A stretch of 64,000 bases of DNA from Rhynchopus sp. YZ270_cl-10 (GCA_964035575.1 OZ037886.1:1054001-1118000); one strand, 5' to 3'. Counted from the stretch's first letter, positions 15,001 to 20,850 are shown. The notes: generated by a model not told the origin, from the sequence alone. Translations and numbers: made by a program.

Positions 15001-18000
15001 ACGTGTCCTCGGACTCAAGCTCGAGCTCGAACTCGGACTCGAGCTCAGACTCGGACTCGCGCACACACACAAGAGACCACCGCGAGGCACAGTACGGCCC
15101 GAACGAGAACAAGTGCTGGGTGACCGGCTGCATTGGCGACTCGGTGCGCATTGAGTGGTCGCGGTTTGCAACGGAGCGCCGCTACGACCTTGTGTCGCTG
15201 TACACTGTGGCCAGCAACGGGTCCCTTGCGCTTGAGTGGGAGCTGTCTGGCTGGGACCTGCCCGAGAGCTCGACCTACACACAGGACGTGCTTGTGCGGT
15301 TCTCGAGCGACGGCTACACACACGACCTCGGGTTTGAGCTGACGTACGCGTGCTCGGCGCCGACACCGGTGCCGTCGACGGCTGTGCCTGCAGCACACCC
15401 GCAGATGTACGCGTCGCCGCCGCCGTACGTGAACGACCTGCAGTGGCAGCGCTACCCGGGTGCGGCACGCTACGCAGACGTGGTGCGCCTTGTGCAGCGT
15501 TACGACGACGTGGACCTGGTGGCCGGGAACGACACGATCTTCGGTGACGGCGGGGACGACATCCTGCACGGACAGCGTGGTAACGACGTGATGGACGGTG
15601 GGGACGGTGAGGACGAGGTCTTCGGTGAGCAGGGGAGCGACGTGCTGCACGGCGGTGCCGGAGCGGACGTGGTGCTGGGTGACATGGGCCACGTGGTGCG
15701 TGCCTTCACAGAGGACGGGGAGCCGCGTGTGAACACAAAGACCGGGGCGTGGCACAGGAACGTGGTGCTTGAGGAGCAGGCGATGCTGACGCACCAGTGG
15801 GTGGACACATGGCGCGACGCACACTTCACGCCCGAGGAGGCGACGGCGCTTCTGGACGCGGACGTGCTCCTGGCCCTCGGTGGCTACGAGCGCGACGGGG
15901 AGACGAAGAAGCTTGAGTTCCAGAGCACACGCAGGCCGTGGCGCACGGCGCTGGCGGGACTGCGCCTGCTGGAGTCTGGCAACGACGAGATCCACGGTGA
16001 CGCTGGGGACGACGTGCTGATTGGACAGCGTGGAGACGATGTGATGGCCGGAGGCGACGGGGACGACTTTGTGTACGGTGACACTGTGTCGTCTGTGTAC
16101 CACTACGACTCGTGCCTGCCGCTTGTGACGACTGTTGTGCGTGTGCTGCGTGCGGCGCGCGACGAGGAGGCGTGGAAGGTGGACCTCCCCTTCTACGGGG
16201 CGGTGACAAACATCCCGATGTGGATTGCGCCGGAGCAGACGTCGCGTGCCTCTGTGCTGCGCCCTGTTGACGACGCGGCCCTTGGAACGCTTGTGCCTGA
16301 GGACATGATGATGATGCTTGACGCTGTGGCTGCCGGGGACCTGGAGCTTGTGGCGGCAGACGCTGTGATGCGTCCGTTCGCGGCGGTTGTGCCGGACGTG
16401 CTGCGCCACGGACAGGAGGTGTCTGGAAACGACGACCTGTCGGGCGGTGCCGGAAACGACGTGGTGGTTGGAGACGCTGCCTTCCACCACGCCCTGCTGA
16501 ACCTGCGTGTGGATGCGCTGGACGAGATGCGCGAGCGCACTGCTGCGCGCTGGGGGGAGCTGCAGTTCCGCCTGGCCCGCATGTCTGTCGACGCAGGGAC
16601 GTTCCTGGCCGACACGGACGAGGCAGCTGTGGCTGCCCTTGCGACGGCTGTGCACAGCGGAAACGACAAGCTGGCGGGTGGAAACGGGAGCGACACGCTT
16701 GCGGGTGACAAGCTTGAGGCCTTCACGGACGTTGTGTACCACGAGCACTTTGCCTACACAGGGCTGAAGCAGACTGTCAAGGAGCTGATGCTGACCTACG
16801 CGGACTACGAGACTGTGGCGGTCGACGCAGGGATGGCGCTGTTTGAGGCACACCACTCGATCATCCAGGAGCTGTACGCAAACAGGCGCAACGGGAAGGC
16901 GGCACCTGCATCGCAGCTGTTCCTGGCGAACGACGAGCTGGACGGTGGGGCTGGTGACGACGTGGTGGTGGGTGACTCGCTGCTGCTGATGGCGAAGGGG
17001 CTCTTCCTGAACCACACGCACGACGGCAACTACTTCACGCAGGTTGGGAAGAACAGCGCAAGCAAGAGCAAGGACGACGAGGACGAGTTCAAGGAGCTCC
17101 TCGAGACACTGAAGGAGACACTTGCGATGCACGTGAAGCGCGACTTCTGGGCGTCGGACTCGATTGACGGCGGGAACCTGAAGAAGCGCTGGGAGTGGAA
17201 CAGCCTCCCGTACACAAAGTGGGGCTGCGACACGATTGAGGGCGGGGACGGGAAGGACTCGCTCCTGGGCGACTACGGGCTTGTGGTTGTGGCCACCTTT
17301 GAGGGCGCACCGTTCCACCCGTCGACGGAGTACGGACTGCGCGGAATCAACACAGCCCTGAACGAGCACCTCGACTTTGTGGAGAAGGTGATTGAGGACC
17401 GTGTGACACGCCCGGCACTCAAGTCAGGCGCGCAGGAGCTGGACGACGTGAGCTTCGACGCATCGCTCAAGGGCCTGTCCTTCTACCACAACAAGGGCCG
17501 CGGGGTGTACGGCCACGACGAGCCTGAGAGTGCGTCGCAGTCGGACGAGATCCACGGCGGGGACGGGGAGGACATGCTGTCGGGCAGCAACGGAGTGGCG
17601 GTGGTGCCGATGTGGCGCCAGACCAACAGCCTTGTGTCGGACCCGATTGTTGAGGCACGCCGGTCCTTCTTCTCTGTGCTGGACAGCGACCACTGGAAGC
17701 GCATGGAGGCCTACGAGAAGCGCGACCGCTCCTTCGACGAGGACAAGCTCACCGGGGGCGCAGACCGCGACGTGTTCCTTGTGCAGAACCTGAAGGAGGA
17801 CAGCGTGCAGGACAAGGAGCACTGGGTCGACAGCATCTACTACCGCCCTGCCTTTGCCTACATCGGCGACATCCTGCGCGACGCCTATGTCGGTGCTGTC
17901 CACGGCACCTGCCTCAACGAGCTCTCGCTCGACGGCGTCCTTGCGACCAAGGCCATCCACAAGTTCCTCGACCTCCCTGTTGCGGGCTGGCACGGAATCT

Positions 18001-18281
18001 TCGGTGTTGTGTGGAGCCACGACCAGCTTGTTGAGCCGGTGTACTACCTGCAGAACCAGCACCACGTCCACCTGTGCAACAAGGACCACGACGGACACAC
18101 CCACACCGACGACGCTCCCACACCAACCCCGGAGAAGTCCAACGAGAAGTCCGACTGCCAGCAGCAGACCCAGGACAGCTGGAAGGCCCTCTGTGAGTGC
18201 CGCCGCAGTGCCCAGGACCACTCCCACTCCCACTCCCACACCCACTCCGACTCCAAGTCCGAGTCCCACGGAAAGCGTTAG
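1..18281 (+). CDS. Giant secreted RTX/Calx-beta repeat protein, copy 1 (5' end outside window)
   Basis: This is the 3' part of the gene seen whole at 20779-43146. The first full codon is at position 3 and corresponds to residue 1364 of the complete protein; the frame runs open for 6,092 codons to a TAG stop at 18279-18281. A GTG at 24 is internal and not a start. It carries the later N-terminal beta modules, both EF-hand-type loops (3828-3863 and 5064-5099), the Cys/Trp-rich segment, the ITGxGM-type and Calx-beta-like modules, the main RTX block (10290-14864) and the His-rich tail. Against copy 2 I find seven single-base differences, all synonymous, so the protein appears identical over the shared part. 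The likely role is an extracellular calcium-binding structural or adhesive protein, inferred from the repeat families only. Confidence 0.96.
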   Translation, partial: FDFTGTGVLTVGINFGFGFEVKVDTTNGAVNVTTDDIVLRLDNFTMGLTIGADVSATASIGILSASVSNGTGVLAADFGGSMNAGAPLKLSEVTKGNFAFTKSATLDACLPFSAAIGSQDLGELAGATGAEKPQVCVNDSNLFDSTAPTVQTLFMDRFMDFRGMSPIQIMGIVRGLINVVQEYRESPVFDLALPFTDVDVGDMLDFTDTLTTALSNKMVKVQDAADRTTLVLCVEGDALTTGWNVPGTNESAYFFANVSSKVMSLVLNEELEVEVALNATVMSSATTIADLALHLNEELYKAGLGLSVAASVPVEGVESLQLCTNASIKATDLRVQIAQKKTGNSAYNESDEAVAATTLLGFTSGDIKEAPRVAAFSSIPELVIVLAEAVGVPSDVLSYTYGPSAADPSQYELLFALDLTVALPTPMTSLLLGAEVEPLFSVNASAEIALTTDVQIGFEIGARMGTSAGNLSVTANIPAAQEFANFTLASEQSFNLSLDRVLYTVVLRPADSFYDELDYQLGVLNATLGGAKQVWARNYENTTFLIQTLGVRRLEVTTSAEFEALTGLASDKAKALLFTPVVKNLAFTADMMLTVSEINLAATLAVLEAEAYAGSGYIGVTAIAEFGTSGTAMLLGDLRDAIIEDPFSQIAANATVSAELDVEVSVGIPSLGSVSGTVGVVMNPPFFVELKENFSLPNASTDFEVTIGGVDLPDFKNLTLADIIALVSDGVDLLFGNTAVDPVVEGLLSDLPLLDLEIPLISFTPRTMVTQIQTVLGTLEGLLANQTGSVERIELLIEEALGLPAQDGCTGSCLVGFTFADSKLLLEVNFEASPTLPELSFDINLKDMMGWAGISLNSPDLEELLGEFIDLEAKLAFALSGGASATLQLGVDISSRPFRMFVGGGTALQVNVLANATGSLTLTLGPVEFGIENGYVAVTNGTDHHAAYLRYGLTEGTNYYLDEGFSNIVKNFSLTSAGKVSAELPITGIDTMLVEIPRLVDFLNKDSSNGNFVEFPGGNISSILESIAGPLLNLNPIAAILTDKEAVLNGVDGMFTKIDLAITAADGVLGSMDVPIVKNKIREVIQEDFIGKFQTQLRGELESALSQVSEDSMAQILRNKMVDFFSGLGILKGGDIPIVIRKKDGTVLPALEADGSLISGYPLDEADAVEWDVTLGKDILFATQFDFDLGLSELPLKLTAEGGVELLVGWDFKLFFGMSVSRGFYLNVSETEMAVYASLKLPGLKATGDLFILEASITNRDDTTELKGLATVDVGETDGDGYLTFKEVKSGGASLVRANAAFEVVVGMDLSLGLSSSEGLPRFTTSLYTYYGASWEQKATKGTAAGETLALGTANESMSVADQGPASGTLLMVDVGLDLGEFVTNILKPIFAKLSGFLGPIRPILEALQKPLPVVSDLAGRDVSLLALPEILINGLLGAGGPVRGSVKNVLAYVSAIAQVIDLAIAVLDVIDELATWEGNLKISFGNWQINKDGFSRYPDTEPLPANYPTTGRYAQVQDDSEPLSSASSTGSSKMKNLMSALTNPDAIFNLPFLSASGVMGLITGKDVDLFVVQTPVMEIDVTIDFWFPLAAGILVVDFYGSFQFRARVSMGYDTSGIRRAIEQGKPELALDGFFLSDTDIPTGTGGVDIPELYAAGTVRIGATLNLLLAKLSGSGELSFTGSIDLYDPNDDGKIRFSEIKSIIEAGSFLDIFNIKIKMCAGASFSVDLFNPFVNWKCKWYGCWPRGRWESVYRFSVYKCFLELDTTPPALPILATVGSNTLQLNMGPRAGDRVTGDTADKGEYFTIRYVNGAAGSEEVEVLFGVPPASGQDDNRQAQEFTDFLAYSGSGGKFSDTILVENPVSRGVFDGGDDSGYDRLILDFSGVVTDLPEGTLSDGQITGFGMSGTGIQYSNFEEVTIYLNGQANLVTITGSTAGTKLSLYLNGGNDKVVVTAGAAMAGDVNVVGGNGQDTLYVLSSVGGAGTLYSTWVSLPSMSGQLTFSTIDVLRVTLTSGVDTFVVDSTPAGASVEVQAAGGADTITVGSGSLSDIVSPVKVSGSSVATLVIDDSMDTATGNVGELTATRVTGLGMSADGVVYSAFVKVEVKLPTQQPSTFTISATHSGETVLTGGAKDDTLTVSGVSGETWVNAGDGEDSVIVPVTTEGDVVLNRISQLLHLDGQNGNDSYSIGFSGTGQSRIELSDTGYTNNNGAEANVLVVGGTAADDTILFRKNFIALIHSDRSEAERLDIDRTINGGITVNGLAGDDSFITDGTAGIVTQNGGAGNDRFLIGQLYNSLRVEANMSEPADAFDTTETTEGYLSDGNGEHMNCNGESGEDTFVVMRNLGTLSLRGGVGNDRFTVRAFALAGAEDQSQPDSALGETEVATDEGDDVVYYTINAPVTIDGGPGFDTLVAIGTEFPDTFVITKDGIYGSGLYITFVGIESVELNTAAGDDTIYVMSTAAHVQTNVYGGLGSDVVYITPRYSVPVSSSDLRGHNGIVEHAISSATDSSYDGLEAHGVTAYITDQDNASIAIVVPTEIQLVEESSGDLTGVYYLRMGHAISGSGVNDSVTVNIVVPGAPSEIPGAASVTVSPNIVSFTSQDWFVPRAIVVTVTTDHALEGNEVIFLGHAVVQLSNLDGYDTMKIPSVPVRIIDADQAELYILETPDTTTGMRVSESGLGEVGTSVEYDVVLRPCVSGARPQDVDIAVSYDAAQVVVEPATFSFSSESANPCRQTVRVTAVNDTLVEGFHFVALNHEVTVAASNAVFYSASLAADAVNVEILDNDAPALVVLESGGTTEMIEGWSTDSYNVYLTKAPVGEVTVDVNVVASEVWGKSSLTRVQVTVSPTSIVFDASNYTESVTVTVTPIGDEIVDQGETTQQFASQPALAYQIQGALTVGGGEADGAVTTLKAIMYPGELDIEAYPGQTNPWLTVREEQQVDRLVVENTGGFLPTTVTLTEGRITGMGMGESRVLAGTTVLGGVTYTSMEEVVVNLGPAKDDVIVNGTHLGATYVNAGKDDDTFTVLAAHGPVVLNGSTGNDNFTFGAGDGLLGGIKDMVVADGGEGTDWMWVNNTQGNPLGDAGFLTRSELTGLGMYATRDSSSVIVQVVAVRGTSGSFGLSFTVDGVAKSLTFAVGTSAETMEADLQAAVFPVSDVCGTAGIGACVQSFAVDRLPWGYVVRYVGELAVEGTASAMVLDTTNVVGAEEELLDFVRIDSRPMRAGMLYVGVESVDIDLATDLADTLNIRGTSVPTVVRSHAGDDTFVVGSDALVLSNTAATTVQKVEGRLDYVEALLTLDGGSSGRTRLLVSDSVATAGKPAVALTAGLITGLAPADIVYTGADYSRGVTLWLSAHADTVVVSSTFGSEANVSVAEDVRTITQLFTGAGADKVTVALADKVNGFFVVGTEAGDDVVDASTSTLPLVIVGGFDDDTILAGLGDDIIFGDTGNLILGGVDTVGVPEGSTAAQSGVLSLRSSAFTDHVNECAAGGNDTITAVGTASYLVFGGDGNDTITTDAGEDVVFADYGFAAFTHGDLTRAESACSSAGGADVVVTASGHDVVLGGNGVDTLTTAAGADVVVGDHGSVVLAYPGAARLVTSVATTIREAGEGDFIYAGEDADIVLGGVGADTVYAGTGDDVVFGDAGVYTALVAGDFSFASSETDMEEATGTGDVLFGERGDDILVGGQGVDTLWGADGNDWLFGDHAGGSVTPSISTEVTAFTTTTLAGGADVLHGEGGHDVVMGGHANDEIFGADGSDVLFGDYGSYTANATHAVAVSADASVAPGANTIAGEGDADYIFGGSGVDNVTGGDGDDWVFGDNGLVSIAWGTQAGTTLDDIAVDDREYTRARAGHVSPMQLALNMSTTVRVANSTDAQYGAADTIVGNDGNDAIFGGNDVDVLSGDDNEDVIFGDHGSVTVDGYVAVLTSTQTDVEANGDGDEIHGNNGDDFLFGGQGSDNITGDAGNDIVFGDHGEITLTPLEQTWVYASIAVSGGAADLVETHDGDDVVFGGAGGDVVDTSVGNDVVFGDHGRVSVAVVSTGHNLTTYASQDAAEGGDDTIVADDGDDVVFGGAGTDVVTGDDGADVIFGDHGSVAVDGTVRVMTSTQTAVEANGAGDEIHGNNGDDFLFGGQGSDNITGNAGSDVVFGDHGEIILTPLEQTVVYASIAVSGGAADLVETHDGDDVVFGGAGGDVVDTSVGDDVVFGDHGRVSVALVDGHNVTVYASQDVEEGGDDVIVADDGDDVVFGGAGADDVTGNNGVDVIFGDHGSVMRNVTTDVYVSTSAGFGGADTLSGNNGSDFLFGGADGDTINGDDGDDVVFGDSGIVTLVPTEALAEYESQDVADGGADVIETHAGQDTVFGGVDTDNVVAGTEDDVVFGDNGHVRVHGSVTLYESVATTDDAWGGADVLAGDAGNDVIFGGQEADNITGAAGDDWVFGDHGRVVLRPASTDATESNVELESTSTSSGAYGGADLIDTHAGADYVFGGQGADEITTADGADVVFGDHGAINLTVAGAVYESTATEVAENGGADTIDTGADDDYVFGGQVGDIVHTHGGEDTVFGDFGRITVAAAGLPIVEVSISAEHGGRDVVTTGDGEDHVFGGADADSVHSGEEADVVFGDHGTWYSVAKGDVVLESLFTEAEFNGGNDDIVAASGNDIVLGGQGDDNITGNAGDDWLLGDQGRVVLRKEQTITSTAETSGGDDTISGDEGADYIMGGVGADTLFGGADEDFIFGDSGHIAQARDATYGTRTFAAIFVESEFGGDDTIVAGTEDDFVMGQQGADTISGGDGMDMLFGDHAEAELRRADHEILWAQTTAPVVGRGGDDTIFGENGEDYLFGGAASDTLHGGDDEDVILGDHALFNGSFRVLHQYRSIFTQAGDAGANDTIHGGKGDDMILGQQGGDVIFGDEGEDDITGGHDVLDGVDGDDVIHGGSEADVVLGDNGLIDRALYVPRAEAAPVPLTPSPVVRPLFCDDYVLLSDQMGAVNHPQPDVSSDSSSSSNSDSSSDSDSRTHTRDHREAQYGPNENKCWVTGCIGDSVRIEWSRFATERRYDLVSLYTVASNGSLALEWELSGWDLPESSTYTQDVLVRFSSDGYTHDLGFELTYACSAPTPVPSTAVPAAHPQMYASPPPYVNDLQWQRYPGAARYADVVRLVQRYDDVDLVAGNDTIFGDGGDDILHGQRGNDVMDGGDGEDEVFGEQGSDVLHGGAGADVVLGDMGHVVRAFTEDGEPRVNTKTGAWHRNVVLEEQAMLTHQWVDTWRDAHFTPEEATALLDADVLLALGGYERDGETKKLEFQSTRRPWRTALAGLRLLESGNDEIHGDAGDDVLIGQRGDDVMAGGDGDDFVYGDTVSSVYHYDSCLPLVTTVVRVLRAARDEEAWKVDLPFYGAVTNIPMWIAPEQTSRASVLRPVDDAALGTLVPEDMMMMLDAVAAGDLELVAADAVMRPFAAVVPDVLRHGQEVSGNDDLSGGAGNDVVVGDAAFHHALLNLRVDALDEMRERTAARWGELQFRLARMSVDAGTFLADTDEAAVAALATAVHSGNDKLAGGNGSDTLAGDKLEAFTDVVYHEHFAYTGLKQTVKELMLTYADYETVAVDAGMALFEAHHSIIQELYANRRNGKAAPASQLFLANDELDGGAGDDVVVGDSLLLMAKGLFLNHTHDGNYFTQVGKNSASKSKDDEDEFKELLETLKETLAMHVKRDFWASDSIDGGNLKKRWEWNSLPYTKWGCDTIEGGDGKDSLLGDYGLVVVATFEGAPFHPSTEYGLRGINTALNEHLDFVEKVIEDRVTRPALKSGAQELDDVSFDASLKGLSFYHNKGRGVYGHDEPESASQSDEIHGGDGEDMLSGSNGVAVVPMWRQTNSLVSDPIVEARRSFFSVLDSDHWKRMEAYEKRDRSFDEDKLTGGADRDVFLVQNLKEDSVQDKEHWVDSIYYRPAFAYIGDILRDAYVGAVHGTCLNELSLDGVLATKAIHKFLDLPVAGWHGIFGVVWSHDQLVEPVYYLQNQHHVHLCNKDHDGHTHTDDAPTPTPEKSNEKSDCQQQTQDSWKALCECRRSAQDHSHSHSHTHSDSKSESHGKR
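11738..12802 (+). repeat. Internal tandem duplication in RTX block, copy 1 (534 + 531 bp)
   Basis: Three RTX units are duplicated in tandem: 11738-12271 and 12272-12802. The halves share long identical stretches, including EIHGNNGDDFLFGGQGSDNI and HDGDDVVFGGAGGDVVDTSV, and differ by a one-codon length change and scattered substitutions. A third junction at 12803 repeats the opening bases, marking the far border. Confidence 0.85.
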
Positions 18282-18293
18282 AAAACCTTTTTA

Positions 18294-18312
18294 ATCAAAA
18301 CATATGTTTGAT
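18294..18312 (+). promoter_or_regulatory. Near-palindrome just after the stop codon, copy 1 3' UTR
   Basis: The 19 nt atcaaaacatatgtttgat are self-complementary apart from one extra A, and begin 12 nt after the TAG. They could form a hairpin in the 3' UTR or be a protein site. Also at 43159-43177 after copy 2. Confidence 0.3.
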
Positions 18313-18520
18313 GCAACTTTATTTTCCCCTGTTTTTCATTTTTCATTTTCCATTTTCATTTCTTTGATTTGGTTGTGGATGAAACGGAATGTCCCTGCGA
18401 CTGCTTTTTTTCACTCACAACCACATATCCTTATCCACCCCCTCTCGTTTCTCAATTTTCCCTCCTAGAGTTCTGATGTCTGCTGCGTCCGTCGTGACGT
18501 GCGTACTTCCGAGCTTTTAG

Positions 18521-18540
18521 TTTTTTTTTTTTTTTTTTTT
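18521..18540 (+). repeat. T20 homopolymer
   Basis: Twenty consecutive T about 240 nt after the stop codon. It has the same length in the second spacer (43386-43405). Confidence 0.95.
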
Positions 18541-18965
18541 GCGCGTGGGGTTGGGATCCTCCCTCTCCACTTCCCCTTTTGATTGATTTGCTCCCGGACA
18601 TGTTTCCGAAGATCGACGCTTGTGCTGCAGTTGATTTTTTATTTTTTTGTTCGGTTTTTGTTCAGCAAATCTCTCGTCCCTGTCGTCCCTGCGTTCCCGC
18701 TCCCCAAGTTCAAAGCATAGTGAAGTGCACCTAATTCGAGGTGCCTGCACTAATGCAACTGTGTATCGTGCTCGCCAACTTCTTTCCGGAGATACTCAAA
18801 GAAGAAAGAATGCAACAGGGTTCTGGTTTCCCGTCAGAAAACATTGTCCTGTGTGTTGTTTCACTGTTTATTTCAAGGTGACTAAACACGAAGAGGGTAA
18901 GGGTCATCTTATAAACTATTCTTATTTTTTCTTGTTGGCAATTTTGCCATCCAGTCTCCAGTCTC

Positions 18966-18989
18966 GGGGGGTTTTTTTTTTGGGGGGGG
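18966..18989 (+). repeat. G6-T10-G8 run
   Basis: Six G, ten T and eight G in a row. It is a low-complexity block prone to sequencing error and replication slippage. It is unchanged in the second spacer at 43831-43854. Confidence 0.9.
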
Positions 18990-19663
18990 CATACATGTGT
19001 TTATATTGCTGTGTCCCTGATGTCTCCGTCAAAGTGAGTTGTGCTGTGTGCTCTTCAACGAGTAGGCCTGCTTGCATTGTGTGGACAAGAGGAAGGAAGA
19101 GGGATACGTTTTCGTTTCTTTTCTTTTTTTTTGAACGAGCATATGTCAAAACAGAATTTTTATTTTCAAGAGGAAAAAGGGGAAAAGCGAACGATGAAGG
19201 GGTAGGAGAGAGCTGCGACCCGACCTGCTTTGTTGTGTCATCGTACAAAGCAGTTTGTGGTATTTCTTCTTTCTTCTTTGACTTCCAGATTTTTCCCCAC
19301 ACTATACTTTATTCATTCATTATCCGTTTCGTTTGTCTTTTTGACCATATCAGCATGCAAAAATATTATTGCAAACAAGCATCAATGCACACACGAGAAG
19401 CGTGGATATACCAACAATCCATGGTTCACCTAGGGTCCTTTTTTTTGTTGTTTTTTTTTTTTTAATACATGTGCTTTCAATTCATTGGATGTGTATGTTA
19501 AAATACTATTTTTATATTAGCATTTGTCGATGAAAAGACTGAACAAATTCTGTCTTTCTTTCTGTGGAAACAGGGAGATGAAGACAAAATGCTTGTGGGA
19601 AAAGAAAAAAAAAACAAGAAACCAACAATTGGAGGGGGGGTGTCTGGGGGGTGGGGGAAACAC

Positions 19664-19669
19664 AATAAA
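19664..19669 (+). terminator. AATAAA, possible polyadenylation signal, first spacer
   Basis: A canonical AATAAA lies 1.38 kb after the stop of copy 1, just downstream of a G-rich patch. It could be the poly(A) signal of a long 3' UTR, or chance in AT-rich DNA. If the host is a trans-splicing euglenozoan, poly(A) site choice would follow the next splice acceptor instead. Confidence 0.25.
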
Positions 19670-19682
19670 GACAATGTAACGA

Positions 19683-19704
19683 TGCAGAGCTATGGACCTC
19701 TGCA
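19683..19704 (+). other. Short hairpin, first spacer
   Basis: The 7-bp inverted repeat tgcagag/ctctgca encloses an 8-nt loop and lies 14 nt after the AATAAA. It is weak on its own and may be chance. Counterpart at 44547-44568. Confidence 0.25.
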
Positions 19705-20259
19705 CTTCTCGCTTTGTCTTCTTCACCGTCGCCCTCTCTGTTCTTGTGCCTTTATATTTATTATATAAAACAAGGGTACAAGACACTTCTGGAGGGGTGC
19801 AGGGTCAGCCAAGAGGATGGGCAGAACCAAATTGGAGGTCCGGTTATGTCAGTTGTAATGTTCTGGTTCGCTGAACCTCAACAGCTCCCGTAGGTCGTGT
19901 CTCTCCCCGTTACCGCATTTCCAGCTCTGAATCTCGAGTTGTGCATTCGCTGTCGAGGAGCTTTGTTTAGCAAGGCTTCTTAGCAGTGCTCTTCTGCACC
20001 TGTGGTTTGAAGCGTGATGGAAATGTGGTGTGTGGAGACCATGGCGGGTTGTTGTTGGGGGACAGATTCTTTCACGTATTTTTTATTTTATCACTTTTTG
20101 CAAAAACATTTTCTTATTATTAATATCATAGCCTATTTTTATGGCCGGTGTCGGTATGTGTCATGCTGCTGCCGTTGCCATACTTTCTCTCGTTTAGGTT
20201 CTCTTTTTTCGGAATGTCAGTGCCTGCGTCCCAAGAGGTGTTTGCACTATCAACTTCAC

Positions 20260-20360
20260 TTTTTTTTTTTGTTTTTGTTTTTGTTTTTGTTTTTTTTCCT
20301 CCTCTCCTCCCCTCTTCCACGCGCACTCCCAAAAACTGTGTGCGTGTGCGTTTTATATAG
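20260..20360 (+). promoter_or_regulatory. Pyrimidine tract and first AG upstream of copy 2 (candidate splice acceptor A)
   Basis: A 59-nt tract (20260-20318) of T runs broken by four single G, then CCTCCTCTCC-type sequence. No AG occurs until 20359-20360, about 40 nt on. This fits the tract-then-first-AG rule of kinetoplastid trans-splicing and would leave a 418-nt 5' UTR. A cis-splice acceptor or plain low-complexity sequence are alternatives. Confidence 0.4.
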
Positions 20361-20404
20361 CCCGTACTTGTGTTGCCTGCAAAACCAACAGCGCTGCACG
20401 AGAT

Positions 20405-20449
20405 CCTAACCCCCGTTCGTTGACTGTTAAGTGGACGCCTGGGGTTAGG
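20405..20449 (+). promoter_or_regulatory. 9-bp inverted repeat with telomere-like GGGTTAGG, upstream of copy 2
   Basis: CCTAACCCC (20405-20413) and GGGGTTAGG (20441-20449) are perfect complements around a 27-nt loop, between the two candidate acceptors. In RNA they would form a G/C-rich stem in the leader. The right arm also resembles TTAGGG telomere sequence, but as a single copy. Also at 45268-45312. Confidence 0.4.
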
Positions 20450-20509
20450 GGTAACAATGTGAACCCACAAAACGTGGAAACAGTGTCACTGTGCTTTACG
20501 ACCAACCGG

Positions 20510-20616
20510 TTCTCCCCTTCCCCTCCCTTCCTTCCACTCTCCCACCCCTTTACTTTATTTTACGTTCTTCAACAAACAAACAAAAAAACAAAACACAAAA
20601 AAAACCAAAAAACAAG
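20510..20616 (+). promoter_or_regulatory. Second pyrimidine tract and AG upstream of copy 2 (candidate splice acceptor B)
   Basis: A C/T-rich tract (about 20510-20570) is followed by A/C-rich sequence with no AG until 20615-20616. Use of this AG would give a 162-nt 5' UTR that is CA- and A-rich up to the ATG. Counterpart: tract 45373-45433, AG 45478-45479. Confidence 0.4.
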
Positions 20617-20778
20617 ACACCATACAAAGTCTGACAAACAAAGCCGCTCCTTACTTTTGTCTTCTTGCACATCCCCACACCTCAACACACCTCAACACAC
20701 CACACCACACCCATACAACAACACAGGAGACGAAAACAACAACACATTTGGTGATAAGAAAACAAGTAAAAACAAAGA

Positions 20779-20850
20779 ATGATTGCGCGGGGCACGTTTG
20801 TGTGTGCCGTGGCAGCAGTAACACTGCTGGGGTCGTCGCCTGCTTCGGCT
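20779..20850 (+). other. Signal peptide, copy 2 (residues 1-24)
   Basis: The N-terminus has a short basic start (Arg4), a hydrophobic core (residues 7-17) and an Ala-Ser-Ala ending at residue 24, fitting signal peptidase's small-x-small rule with cleavage before Val25. It implies entry to the secretory pathway. The same 72 nt occur at 45642-45713 in copy 3. Confidence 0.85.

Larger units (their letters stand above)
18282..20778. other. Spacer between copies 1 and 2
   Basis: An AT- and T-rich stretch of 2,497 bp that contrasts sharply with the GC-rich genes. It should hold the 3' UTR of copy 1, its polyadenylation region and the 5' leader of copy 2. Seen in it: a near-palindrome after the stop, a T20 run, a G6-T10-G8 run, a 276-codon stop-free frame, an AATAAA, small hairpins, two pyrimidine tracts each followed by an AG, and a 9-bp inverted repeat. 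I see no tRNA, rRNA, spliced-leader RNA or convincing protein gene. A TATA-like string at 19764-19770 exists, but nothing supports a promoter there. Confidence 0.9.

Noticed and set aside
24-18281. GTG at 24 as the true start of copy 1
   Set aside because: Alignment to copy 2 shows that position lies inside the gene at residue 1371; the real start is outside the window to the left.
18727-18744. Hairpin gcacct/aggtgc in the spacer as a terminator or small RNA
   Set aside because: A 6-bp stem is expected by chance in 2.5 kb, and nothing else supports a transcript boundary there.
19764-19770. TATA-like string as a promoter
   Set aside because: It is 1 kb from the start codon in AT-rich DNA, with no initiator or other promoter element around it.
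19865-19877. Possible tRNA T-arm or B box (ggttcgctgaacc)
   Set aside because: It forms only a 5-bp hairpin with a 3-nt loop. No acceptor, D or anticodon arms are found around it, and it departs from the B-box consensus.
20441-20450. Internal telomere or chromosome end
   Set aside because: Only one TTAGGG-like unit is present, with no repeat tract, and the array continues unbroken past it.
20692-20778. Extension of the copy 2 gene upstream of the ATG
   Set aside because: An in-frame TAA at 20767-20769 lies 12 nt before the ATG, and a signal peptide starts directly at the ATG.
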